Source: an uncultured Ignavibacteria bacterium (GTDB lineage Bacteria > Bacteroidota > Ignavibacteria > Tepidaquicellales > Tepidaquicellaceae). Taken from it: a stretch of 33,044 nt of DNA. The stretch is from assembly GCA_937872315.1 (NCBI GenBank), contig CALMST010000001.1:1-33044 (forward strand). Reading direction: 5' to 3'. Below the pieces are notes generated by a model. It searched no databases and had not been told where the DNA came from. It was given only the letters and a program-made list of their open reading frames with translations. The translations under genes were made by a program, and so were the position numbers. Shown piece after piece: positions 26,077-33,044 of this stretch (the stretch's first letter is position 1; each line of letters starts with the position of its first letter).

Positions 26077-27102
26077 TTAAAATTCAGAATAATTCAGTTT
26101 TGGATATGCTTTTTGCGCCAGTGAATCAAGTTTAAAATATTCTTTATTCTCTGAATATTTATATTTTAAAAAACCCGTCAAGCCTATCATAGCCGCATTA
26201 TCCGTTGAATATTCCATACAGGGAAAATATACATTGTAACCATTTTTCTTCAGACCATAAAATCTTTCTCTTAGGCCGGAATTTGCCGAAACGCCTCCGG
26301 ATACAGCTATATTCTTTACTTTATATTTCTTCGCGGCTTTAAGCGTTTTATCAAACAAAGTCTTTATCATTGTTTCCTGAAAGGATGCGCAAATGTCACA
26401 CAGCAGTTTTTCATCTTTCTTATTTTCGTAATCAATATCACGAAGAAAATATAACACTGCTGTTTTTATACCCGAAAATGAAAAATCAAATTCATTATTC
26501 TTCAGTTGCGGGATTGGAAATCTGTGAAAATCCTTATTGCCTTTTTTTGAATAGTCATCTATCTGCTTTCCTCCCGGATATTCCAGACCAAGTAATTTTG
26601 CTGTTTTATCATATGCTTCTCCTGCAGCATCATCAACAGTACTTCCTATTATCTTATGTTTAAAAAAATCTTCGGCAAGTATCAGCAAAGTATGTCCTCC
26701 AGAAATTATCAATCCTAAAAACGGGAATTCTGCTTTCTGCTCTGAAAGAAAATTTGAATACAGATGAGCCTGAATGTGATTGACCGGAACAAATGGTACA
26801 TCCAAAACAGCAGAAATAGTTTTACCGAAATTCAGACCAATCAGCAATGCCCCGATCAGCCCCGGCTCGGATGTGGCGCAGATAAGTTCCATATCAATTA
26901 ACTTTTTATCTGAACGCTTCAATGCTTCGTCAGTAATTTCTGTAATCTTTTTTAAATGTTCGCGGGATGCAACTTCAGGAACAACTCCTCCGAATTTAGT
27001 ATGAAAAAGCTGAGATGATATTACATTTGATAATACTTTTTCATTCTCAAGCACAGAAGCTGATGTTTCGTCACAGGATGTTTCTATGGCAAGTGTTATC
27101 AA
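26077..27102 (-). CDS. tsaD: tRNA N6-adenosine threonylcarbamoyltransferase TsaD
   Basis: TsaD transfers threonylcarbamoyl to A37 of ANN-decoding tRNAs, with TsaB, TsaC and TsaE. The ASKHA-fold opening LAIETSCDETSASV, metal ligands His109 and His113 in HIQAHLYSNF, SGGHTLL, and VDDAAGEAYDKTAKLLGL are all present. SGGVSANSGLRERF and the final metal Asp in YSTDNAAMIG complete the set. Length 341 is normal. The start is a TTG (27100-27102), the only one giving the usual short lead before AIETSCD. Confidence 0.97.
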   Translation of the reverse strand: MITLAIETSCDETSASVLENEKVLSNVISSQLFHTKFGGVVPEVASREHLKKITEITDEALKRSDKKLIDMELICATSEPGLIGALLIGLNFGKTISAVLDVPFVPVNHIQAHLYSNFLSEQKAEFPFLGLIISGGHTLLILAEDFFKHKIIGSTVDDAAGEAYDKTAKLLGLEYPGGKQIDDYSKKGNKDFHRFPIPQLKNNEFDFSFSGIKTAVLYFLRDIDYENKKDEKLLCDICASFQETMIKTLFDKTLKAAKKYKVKNIAVSGGVSANSGLRERFYGLKKNGYNVYFPCMEYSTDNAAMIGLTGFLKYKYSENKEYFKLDSLAQKAYPKLNYSEF

Positions 27103-27497
27103 TTTTACAATTTTTATTATTAAAACTTTTTTGGAGATAATAGCATTGTACTAAATCAGTTGAACAACTTAAGAAAATTCTGAATACATAGTTTTTCCGT
27201 GTAATAATGGTCGCCCGATAATAAAAAATCACAAGTGCATCGAAGGCTCACAGAATAAAATTTTGATGGTTTCTATACTGTTTAATTTATGTTCTCAGAA
27301 TCTATTATCCTTTGAGATAAATATAACGTATTCAGTCAGCCAGATTCATACGGGGATCAATATAAAGTGACTGAAACATGTTAATGAATGCCTGAGATCT
27401 TAAAAATTATCAGGTTATCAGATAATCAGAATTTTTACTTAAAGATACTTTTCAATTACGTTGATTTAACTTCTTATTAAAACTAATTTTCAATTAT
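27103..27497. other. Divergent spacer upstream of tsaD and the secreted protein gene
   Basis: No gene is seen in these 395 AT-rich bases. The one structured item is a run of three 8-base units at 27406-27429. Promoters for tsaD (minus) and for the gene at 27498 (plus) should lie here. I could not identify clear boxes. Confidence 0.6.
27406..27429 (+). repeat. Three tandem octamers upstream of 27498
   Basis: ATTATCAG, GTTATCAG and ATAATCAG follow one another directly, sharing x-T/A-A-TCAG. The block ends 68 bases before the ATG at 27498. ATTATC and GATAAT also make it weakly palindromic. Direct octamer arrays near a start can be operators, but no regulator is implied by context. Confidence 0.4.
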
Positions 27498-28781
27498 ATG
27501 AATAATAACAGAATCAAAATTTTTTTAATACTCTTAATTTCTATCCTTTTTGTAACTTCATCATTTTCACAGGTAAAGTTACTCATACCAATGGAGTCAT
27601 CTCAAACCGATCATCTGAAAGCTTACGGAATCGCATACAGACATTTACTGAATAATAAAGAACTCGACTGGTTATTAAATTTCAGAGGCGGTTCTTTTTT
27701 ATTTAATTATTCAAAAGCCCTTGAAGATGAATGTAATTCAAAAGGTGTTTCCTTTGAATTAAAGGACGGAACTCAGACTGCTCAGATTTATGCCGAAGTA
27801 AAGGATGAAGATGATAAAAATAACATGGATGTAGTGCGACTCGAGAAAGTTGCAAAGATCGCTGTTTACGTTCCTCCGAATGCTCTTCCCTGGGATGATG
27901 CAGTTCAGCTTGTTCTTGAATATGCCGAAATACCTTATGATAAGTTATGGGATGAGGAAGTTCTCACTGGCGGTCTCAAAGGTTACGACTGGCTTCATCT
28001 TCATCACGAAGATTTTACGGGACAGTTTGGTAAGTTTTTTGCTACATACGGCACAGCATCATGGTATCTCCAGCAGAAAGATATTAATGAATCAATGGCA
28101 GCTAAAATGGGATACAAAAAAGTATCTCAGCTCAAACTTGCAGTAGTAAAAAAACTAAAAGAGTATATTGCCAACGGCGGATTTCTTTTTACAATGTGTT
28201 CGGCTACCGATACTTACGACATAGCCCTCGCAGCACAATATACAGATATTTGTGAATCAATGTATGACGGTGATCCGGCTGATGCCGATGCAAATTCAAA
28301 ACTGGATTTTTCCGAAACGATTGCATTTGAGAATTTTACAGTTGACATGAATCCTTATGTATATGAATATTCGAATATTGATGTAACCAACGAATTACTA
28401 GCTTTCGGTCAGTATAATGATAACTTTAAACTGGTTGAATTCTCAGCAAAATATGACCCGGTACCTTCGATGCTGACACAGGATCATACTTCACTTATCT
28501 CAGGATTTCTCGGACAGACAACGGGTTTCAGGAAAGATCTTTTAAAGAAGAATGTTACTATTCTCGGAATGAATGAAGGAACGGATGCGGTGAAATACAT
28601 TCACGGAAATTACGGTAAAGGAACTTTCACATTCTTCGGCGGCCATGATCCCGAAGATTATCAGCATGCAGTCGGCGATCCTAAAACCGAACTTAAGAAT
28701 TTTCCGCATTCACCGGGTTACAGACTTATTCTGAATAATGTCCTCTTCCCCGCCGCAAAAAAGAAAAAGTTAAAAACCTGA
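27498..28781 (+). CDS. Secreted conserved protein (family often labelled asparagine synthetase B)
   Basis: The signal peptide (residues ~1-24, ending SSFSQ) is followed by KLLIPMESSQTDHLKAYGIAY, which I recall from a Bacteroidota family commonly annotated asparagine synthetase B. It has no Cys2 glutaminase nucleophile and no synthetase ATP loop, and it is exported, so that label is almost surely wrong. WLLNFRGGSFLF, GYDWLHLHHEDFTGQ, FLFTMCSATDTYD and FFGGHDPEDY suggest a class I amidotransferase-like or ThuA-like alpha/beta fold, with possible metal-binding His/Asp. The reaction is unknown. A binding-protein gene starts 3 bases after its stop. Confidence 0.75.
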   Translation: MNNNRIKIFLILLISILFVTSSFSQVKLLIPMESSQTDHLKAYGIAYRHLLNNKELDWLLNFRGGSFLFNYSKALEDECNSKGVSFELKDGTQTAQIYAEVKDEDDKNNMDVVRLEKVAKIAVYVPPNALPWDDAVQLVLEYAEIPYDKLWDEEVLTGGLKGYDWLHLHHEDFTGQFGKFFATYGTASWYLQQKDINESMAAKMGYKKVSQLKLAVVKKLKEYIANGGFLFTMCSATDTYDIALAAQYTDICESMYDGDPADADANSKLDFSETIAFENFTVDMNPYVYEYSNIDVTNELLAFGQYNDNFKLVEFSAKYDPVPSMLTQDHTSLISGFLGQTTGFRKDLLKKNVTILGMNEGTDAVKYIHGNYGKGTFTFFGGHDPEDYQHAVGDPKTELKNFPHSPGYRLILNNVLFPAAKKKKLKT

Positions 28782-28784
28782 TAA

Positions 28785-29744
28785 GTGTTGAATAAATTTA
28801 TTGTCAGTAAAATTCTTTCAGTTCATCTTATTGTTTCTTACTTTAGTCTGTGTTTTATTTTATGCCTGATACTGTTTTCATGCAGCGATAGTGCAAAGAT
28901 TCAGCATCAAACATCAAACATCAAAGATACCCAAATTACTGACGATGCAAATATTCAGGTAAGATTTGATTCCATCCCCAAAAGAATAGTATCCCTTGCT
29001 CCCAACATCACTGAAACCATATATGCATTACATGCGGATTCACAGCTCGTCGGTGTTTCTGAATTCTGCACTTACCCGCCTGAAGCAAAATCCAAAGCTA
29101 ACACCGGAAGTTATCTGAGTCCGGATTATGAAAAAATAGTTTCATTAAATCCTGATCTTGTTTTGATAAATGTTGAGAATACTTCAAATCCGACTTATCA
29201 GTCTCTAAAAAATCTCGGATTGAAATTGTTTCTCTCAAATGCAAGGGATATAAACGGTATAAGAAAAATGGTCTCGGATCTGGGTAATATTACAGGTAAA
29301 GTTTCTTCAGCTGATTCAATTTTAAACATACTTGACAACGGATCAGAAACAATTGATACAGCAAAGAAGCCAGATATGAATTCACTCATCATAATTTCGA
29401 TCAATCCTTTAATGACAACCAACGGTAAAACATTCATTAATGAGATCACCGGAATGGCAGGGCTTACAAATATATATTCAAATGAAATTATAGATTATCC
29501 TTCTGTAAGTTTTGAAGATGTTTTAAAGAATAACCCAGACTGGATCGTATTTCCCGCAGATACTTTAAATACAGCTCAACTAATTAATTACAGAAAAGAG
29601 TTAGTATCCAAACTGGGTGAGACGAATGCTGTAAAAAATGATAAAGTTATATTTATTGATGAGAATATAATGTTCCGACCCGGACCGAGAGTTCTTGATG
29701 CTGCGAAGTTACTGAAACAAAAGATCTCAGACCTTTCTGATTAA
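28785..29744 (+). CDS. BtuF-like periplasmic binding lipoprotein
   Basis: A signal peptide with lipobox-like LFSC (near residue 33) precedes a TroA/BtuF-type substrate-binding domain. RIVSLAPNITETIYAL opens lobe 1. YEKIVSLNPDLVLI follows, then the long linking helix near DINGIRKMVSDLG. Lobe 2 includes the NNPDWIVFPA and RPGPRVLDAAKLL region. This family serves ABC importers of cobalamin, haem or Fe-siderophores. The start is GTG at 28785 or TTG at 28788, directly after the preceding stop. No permease or ATPase gene is nearby, so the substrate is open. Confidence 0.85.
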   Translation: MLNKFIVSKILSVHLIVSYFSLCFILCLILFSCSDSAKIQHQTSNIKDTQITDDANIQVRFDSIPKRIVSLAPNITETIYALHADSQLVGVSEFCTYPPEAKSKANTGSYLSPDYEKIVSLNPDLVLINVENTSNPTYQSLKNLGLKLFLSNARDINGIRKMVSDLGNITGKVSSADSILNILDNGSETIDTAKKPDMNSLIIISINPLMTTNGKTFINEITGMAGLTNIYSNEIIDYPSVSFEDVLKNNPDWIVFPADTLNTAQLINYRKELVSKLGETNAVKNDKVIFIDENIMFRPGPRVLDAAKLLKQKISDLSD

Positions 29745-29861
29745 ACCAAAAATATCATATCTTATTCTTTTTTATTTACCACAAATCCAATTCGGCGTAA
29801 TGAATGCAACAATATAATTGCATATCGTCAACAATGTATTCCCAGAAAATTTACCGTTTTA

Positions 29862-29875
29862 ATGATTAAAATCAT
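29862..29875. promoter_or_regulatory. Palindrome ATGATT-AA-AATCAT upstream of the peptidase gene
   Basis: A perfect six-base inverted repeat with two central bases lies 55 bases before the ATG at 29931. The half-site resembles CRP/FNR-type TGA-N-TCA operators in form. In AT-rich DNA such a palindrome can occur by chance. Confidence 0.25.
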
Positions 29876-29930
29876 ACCACTATTGTTCATAAAAACCTAT
29901 TTTATATCTGAATCTTAAAATAAATAAAAA

Positions 29931-32204
29931 ATGAAAAAAATCATTCTAACACTTCAGATCATATTGATGCTGAATGCCGTTTTATATGCGCAGGTCAATA
30001 TAAAAAAAGGTTCAGAAATGTGTTCTGATAAAAAAATGAACAGTAAGAACCTGTCAAATTTATTTAATTTTGATTCCCCAAATAGTCCGGCGCATAGTTT
30101 TGATGTACAGGACTACAAAATTTATTTAGATCTAAGAAATTGTTTTATCTCACCGTACCCTAAGAGTTTCAATGCTAATGTGATCGTCACTTTCAGAGTA
30201 GACACAGCATTGAATTCTATTGCTCTTAATGCTGTGAATAGTTCCCTGACAGTAAGCTCCGTCAGCATGGGCGGTGTCAGTTTTACACATTCATCTAACA
30301 TTCTGACAATACAGCTTGACAGATCTTATGCTGCCGGAGAAACAGCACAGGTTAAGATCAATTACAGTCACAATAATGTTTCGGATAATGTAGTGTATGT
30401 TAGCAGCGGGTTTTTCTTTACTGACTGCGAACCGGAAGGTGCAAGAAAGTGGTTTCCTTGTTATGATAAACCTTCCGATAAAGCCACTGTAGATATTACT
30501 GCAAAAGTACCGGCTAATGTGAGACTCGGATCAAACGGCAGACTTAATGACTCACTGCTGACCGGTGATACATTGTATTATCACTGGATAAGCAGAGATC
30601 CTGTCGCAACTTATCTGACAGTTCTGACGGGAAAAGTAAATTATAATCTGAATATTGTTTACTGGCATAAGATCTCAAATCCATCCGACAGCGTACCTGT
30701 CAGATTCTATTATAATTCCGGAGAAAACATTACAAGCATTAAAACGAAAGTGCTGAATATGATGACTTATTTCTCGGAAAAATTCGGCGAACATCCATTC
30801 GAAAAGAATGGCTTTGCTACTCTCAATAATCAGTTCCAGTGGGGAGGCATGGAAAATCAAACGCTTACAAGTCTGTGTACCAATTGCTGGAATGAGAATA
30901 TCATCTCACATGAATTTGCGCATCAATGGTTCGGAGATATGATCACATGCGGCACATGGGCTGATATCTGGCTTAATGAAGGTTTTGCGACTTATAGTGA
31001 AGCTTTATGGTATGAAAATACAGGCGGATACAATTCATATAAAAATGATATTAATAATGATGCAAACAGTTATCTGTCAGGAAATCCCGGCTGGGCAATG
31101 TACAATCCTTCCTGGGTAATTGTTACTCCCGGAGTAAATGAACTGTTCAATACGCAGATAACATATTACAAAGGTGCATGTGTACTTCATATGCTGAGAT
31201 ACACGCTCGGCGACAGTTTATTTTTTGAAGCTATAAAATCTTATGGGACAGACGTTGCAGGTGGTTTTAAATATAATTCAGCGGTAACGGATGACTTTAC
31301 GGCAAAGATCAGCTCGGTTGCTGGTCAGGATCTTTCATGGTTCATAAACCAGTGGGTTAAAGAACCGAATCATCCAGTTTATCAGAATTATTATAATTTC
31401 AATTCTTTGGGAGGCGGTAACTGGAGTGTGAATTTTATTGCTCGTCAGATTCAGACAAATACTGTGTTTCATAAAATGCCTGTCGAACTGAAAATTTCAT
31501 TTAATTCAGGGGCTGATACAGTGATCAGAGTAATGAACGATGCTAACTATCAGTCGTTTGCTTTTAATTTTAACAGACAGCCAACCGGTCTGACTTTTGA
31601 TCCGGATAATAACATAGTGCTGAAACAAGGAACTACAACTCTTCAGTCAGCATCAGTTAAAACACTTACCCTGAATGCCTGCATTCAGGGATTTTATGAT
31701 GAAAATACTAATTCTATGATATCCGATACGATGACAGTATTCATGAGAAATACTGTGCCGCCTTTTTCGGTGATTGAATCAGATAAAAAAGTGTTGAATT
31801 CATCCGGACAGGGAATATTTACATTCTCTAATGTATTCAATGATGCGCCTTATTATATTCAGTTACAGCATAGAAACTCAATTGAAACATGGAGCAGTTC
31901 GCCGGGACAGATGTTCTCAGGTAATTCTCTTACTTATAATTTCACAATTGCTCAGTCAAGCGCATTCGGTAACAATGAGATCCTGGTGGATAATTCACCT
32001 GTGAGATATGCAATATACGGCGGAGACGTTGATCAAAATGATGCTGTTAATCTTGCGGATATAGTGGATATATATAATGATGCCGGCTCATTTATGACCG
32101 GTTATATTCCAACAGATGTAAATGGTGACAATATTACAGAATTAAGTGATATGATCATTGCATATAACAACTCCGCAGCATTCGCAATAGTGATCAGTCC
32201 ATGA
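29931..32204 (+). CDS. Secreted M1 family metallopeptidase with dockerin-like C-terminus
   Basis: The signal peptide covers the first ~20 residues (ending LYAQ). The aminopeptidase-N-type N-terminal beta domain (~40-240) includes EGARKWFPCYDKPSDKATVDI. The catalytic domain has the substrate motif GGMEN (305-309), zinc site HEFAHQWFGD (His327, Glu328, His331) and the third ligand Glu350 in WLNEGFATY. Residues ~555-690 look like an accessory beta domain. Residues ~698-757 carry two EF-hand-like loops (DVDQNDAVNLAD and DVNGDNITELSD), as in type I dockerins, ending FAIVISP. It probably cleaves N-terminal residues outside the cell. The C-terminal module may bind Ca2+ or serve secretion or attachment. 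Confidence 0.92.
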   Translation: MKKIILTLQIILMLNAVLYAQVNIKKGSEMCSDKKMNSKNLSNLFNFDSPNSPAHSFDVQDYKIYLDLRNCFISPYPKSFNANVIVTFRVDTALNSIALNAVNSSLTVSSVSMGGVSFTHSSNILTIQLDRSYAAGETAQVKINYSHNNVSDNVVYVSSGFFFTDCEPEGARKWFPCYDKPSDKATVDITAKVPANVRLGSNGRLNDSLLTGDTLYYHWISRDPVATYLTVLTGKVNYNLNIVYWHKISNPSDSVPVRFYYNSGENITSIKTKVLNMMTYFSEKFGEHPFEKNGFATLNNQFQWGGMENQTLTSLCTNCWNENIISHEFAHQWFGDMITCGTWADIWLNEGFATYSEALWYENTGGYNSYKNDINNDANSYLSGNPGWAMYNPSWVIVTPGVNELFNTQITYYKGACVLHMLRYTLGDSLFFEAIKSYGTDVAGGFKYNSAVTDDFTAKISSVAGQDLSWFINQWVKEPNHPVYQNYYNFNSLGGGNWSVNFIARQIQTNTVFHKMPVELKISFNSGADTVIRVMNDANYQSFAFNFNRQPTGLTFDPDNNIVLKQGTTTLQSASVKTLTLNACIQGFYDENTNSMISDTMTVFMRNTVPPFSVIESDKKVLNSSGQGIFTFSNVFNDAPYYIQLQHRNSIETWSSSPGQMFSGNSLTYNFTIAQSSAFGNNEILVDNSPVRYAIYGGDVDQNDAVNLADIVDIYNDAGSFMTGYIPTDVNGDNITELSDMIIAYNNSAAFAIVISP

Positions 32205-32614
32205 GATAAACATTTTATTTAACCTTTATCTGATTGCAGAGAATTATATTTGCTATTCATACATGAAAAACTAATTGCAACACTGATGACACTGATTTCT
32301 CTGGATTTATGCTTATATCTAAATGATCTTTGTATTCATATTTTTTAATTTTAATCTAAAAAATGTGAAAGTTAATTTTTCATAAAAAAATTAATAAATC
32401 CGTTTTTTTAGTTTAATCAGTGTAATCAGTGTGCAGTTTTTGTCATGAGCAGAGATTTCTGTTAATCCGGATTGCGTCTCAGCAGTTTTCAAATTTTCTT
32501 CCAGATCAGAAAAGTTCTTTCGGCAAATCTGTTATTATATATGTAAAATATTTAATCACACTTTTTACACTTTACCTAAAGCAATCTAACTTAGTTAAAT
32601 ATATGGCAGATATA
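32205..32614. other. Convergent spacer with large palindromic element
   Basis: No gene is supported; the plus frame at 32429-32659 overlaps both the palindrome and the minus-strand gene and has no family resemblance. Most of the spacer is the element at 32262-32447. The rest is AT-rich. Confidence 0.65.
32262..32447. repeat. ~186-base palindromic element with 9-base tandem units
   Basis: The left arm contains ACACTGATG-ACACTGATT (from about 32280) and the right arm AATCAGTGT-AATCAGTGT (32415-32432). These are two tandem 9-base units, inverted relative to each other. Flanking matches extend the symmetry: GC and CATGA-x-AAAACT outside, GGATTT (32303-32308) and AAATCC (32396-32401) inside. The centre is ~90 AT-rich bases. 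It lies between convergent genes. Similar intergenic repeats of ACACTGATT/GGATTT-type words occur in many bacterial genomes as I recall, but this cannot be checked here. Confidence 0.65.
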
Positions 32615-33044
32615 CTAGTATCCCGTAAGTTCAACATAGCCTCTGCCTTTTATTTCTGAACCATTTTTTCTTCCTTCTATCTTTACAGCCCCTTCCCAGT
32701 ATCTGACCGACACATTCATAAGCTGATCTTTTACAGCAGGTGATATTTTTAATTCAATGTTGTCTGAAGGAATTTTCAGGCTCCATCCTGAAGGATATTT
32801 CACACCATCCGGACTTTCCCAGTATTCAGTTACCTCAAGTATAACATTTTCTTTAATTACCGTTTTGACACTGCCTTTTTTATCTACTATTGTTCCTTTA
32901 CTGAAAATATCCGGACTGCCGTCATTCTTCCTCATCTGATAATACATTATCTCGGTGCTGTCATCGAGTTGAAGTGCAAACCAGTCCCAGCCTTTCTGAT
33001 CGTCACTTAATGCACTTGTGCTCCATTCACGGTCCATCCAGGAA
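32615..33044 (-). CDS. AttH/CrtC-type lipocalin-like protein, 5' end outside window
   Basis: The visible 143 codons are the C-terminal part of a larger protein. The frame stays open to the window edge and reads SWMDREWSTS at the point of entry, so the Met in that motif is internal and not a start. DREWSTSALSDDQKGWDWFALQLDD, MYYQMRKNDGS, WSLKIPSD, YWEGAVKIEG and GRGYVELTGY are hallmarks of the AttH/CrtC lipocalin-like family (PF07143/PF17186). These are often exported proteins beside MacB-like ABC transporter genes, which would lie beyond the right edge. The role in this organism is unknown. Confidence 0.85.
   Translation of the reverse strand, partial: SWMDREWSTSALSDDQKGWDWFALQLDDSTEIMYYQMRKNDGSPDIFSKGTIVDKKGSVKTVIKENVILEVTEYWESPDGVKYPSGWSLKIPSDNIELKISPAVKDQLMNVSVRYWEGAVKIEGRKNGSEIKGRGYVELTGY

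Noticed and set aside
27498-28781. Function as asparagine synthetase
   Set aside because: It has a signal peptide, no N-terminal Cys2 and no synthetase ATP-binding loop.
32429-32659. 76-codon plus-strand frame
   Set aside because: It begins inside the palindromic element and overlaps the end of the AttH-like gene.
1-33044. CRISPR array, tRNA, rRNA, insertion sequence, defence system
   Set aside because: I saw no regularly spaced direct repeats with spacers, cloverleaf, transposase motifs or defence-type gene clusters.

Overview
The window is AT-rich bacterial chromosome, most likely from the Ignavibacteria/Bacteroidota-Chlorobiota group. This rests on four things. Translation starts sit behind A-rich leaders with almost no Shine-Dalgarno sequence, and several use TTG. 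A secreted M1 peptidase carries a C-terminal dockerin-like module of a kind I associate with Ignavibacteria. There are many outer-membrane-type lipoproteins. The housekeeping proteins have the flavour of that group. The phylum call is an inference from reading, not from a tree. I see no tRNA, rRNA, CRISPR array, insertion sequence or prophage.

Layout. Positions 1-553 are non-coding and hold a degenerate palindromic repeat. Positions 554-4226 encode a large secreted protein with a GND-x-Y repeat solenoid and HEAT-like C-terminus, then a lipoprotein, closed by a clear terminator near 4341-4376. From 4534 to 17281 lies a long co-directional run. It encodes a serine beta-lactamase-fold hydrolase, glutamate-semialdehyde dehydrogenase (pruA), two tandem tiny coiled-coil lipoproteins, succinyl-CoA synthetase beta (sucC), a CBS-less IMPDH/GMPR-family enzyme overlapping a photolyase, gatB, tpiA, and a thiolase / 3-hydroxyacyl-CoA dehydrogenase / acyl-CoA dehydrogenase set. 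A long AT-rich hairpin separates this run from a convergent minus-strand operon.

The minus-strand operon (23372 down to 17360) reads dprA, DUF3109 Fe-S/zinc-type protein, rpoN (sigma-54), hslV, hslU, outer-membrane barrel protein, with gaps of at most about 35 bases and one TAATG overlap. A 549-base spacer holding a second copy of the degenerate repeat separates it from a divergent GT-C-type membrane glycosyltransferase (23922-25502). tsaD and a short lipoprotein follow on the minus strand. On the plus strand come a secreted protein of the family often mislabelled asparagine synthetase B, coupled to a BtuF-like binding lipoprotein, and then the M1 peptidase. The right end holds a roughly 186-base palindromic intergenic element built of 9-base tandem units, and a 5'-truncated AttH/CrtC-type lipocalin-like gene.

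Functionally the region mixes central carbon and acyl-CoA metabolism, translation quality (gatB, tsaD), proteolysis (HslUV), DNA uptake and repair (DprA, photolyase) and envelope proteins. No defence or mobile system is evident. The least explained items are the GND-x-Y solenoid protein with its lipoprotein partner, the paired mini-lipoproteins, the palindromic intergenic elements, and a possible seven-codon leader ORF at 4514.
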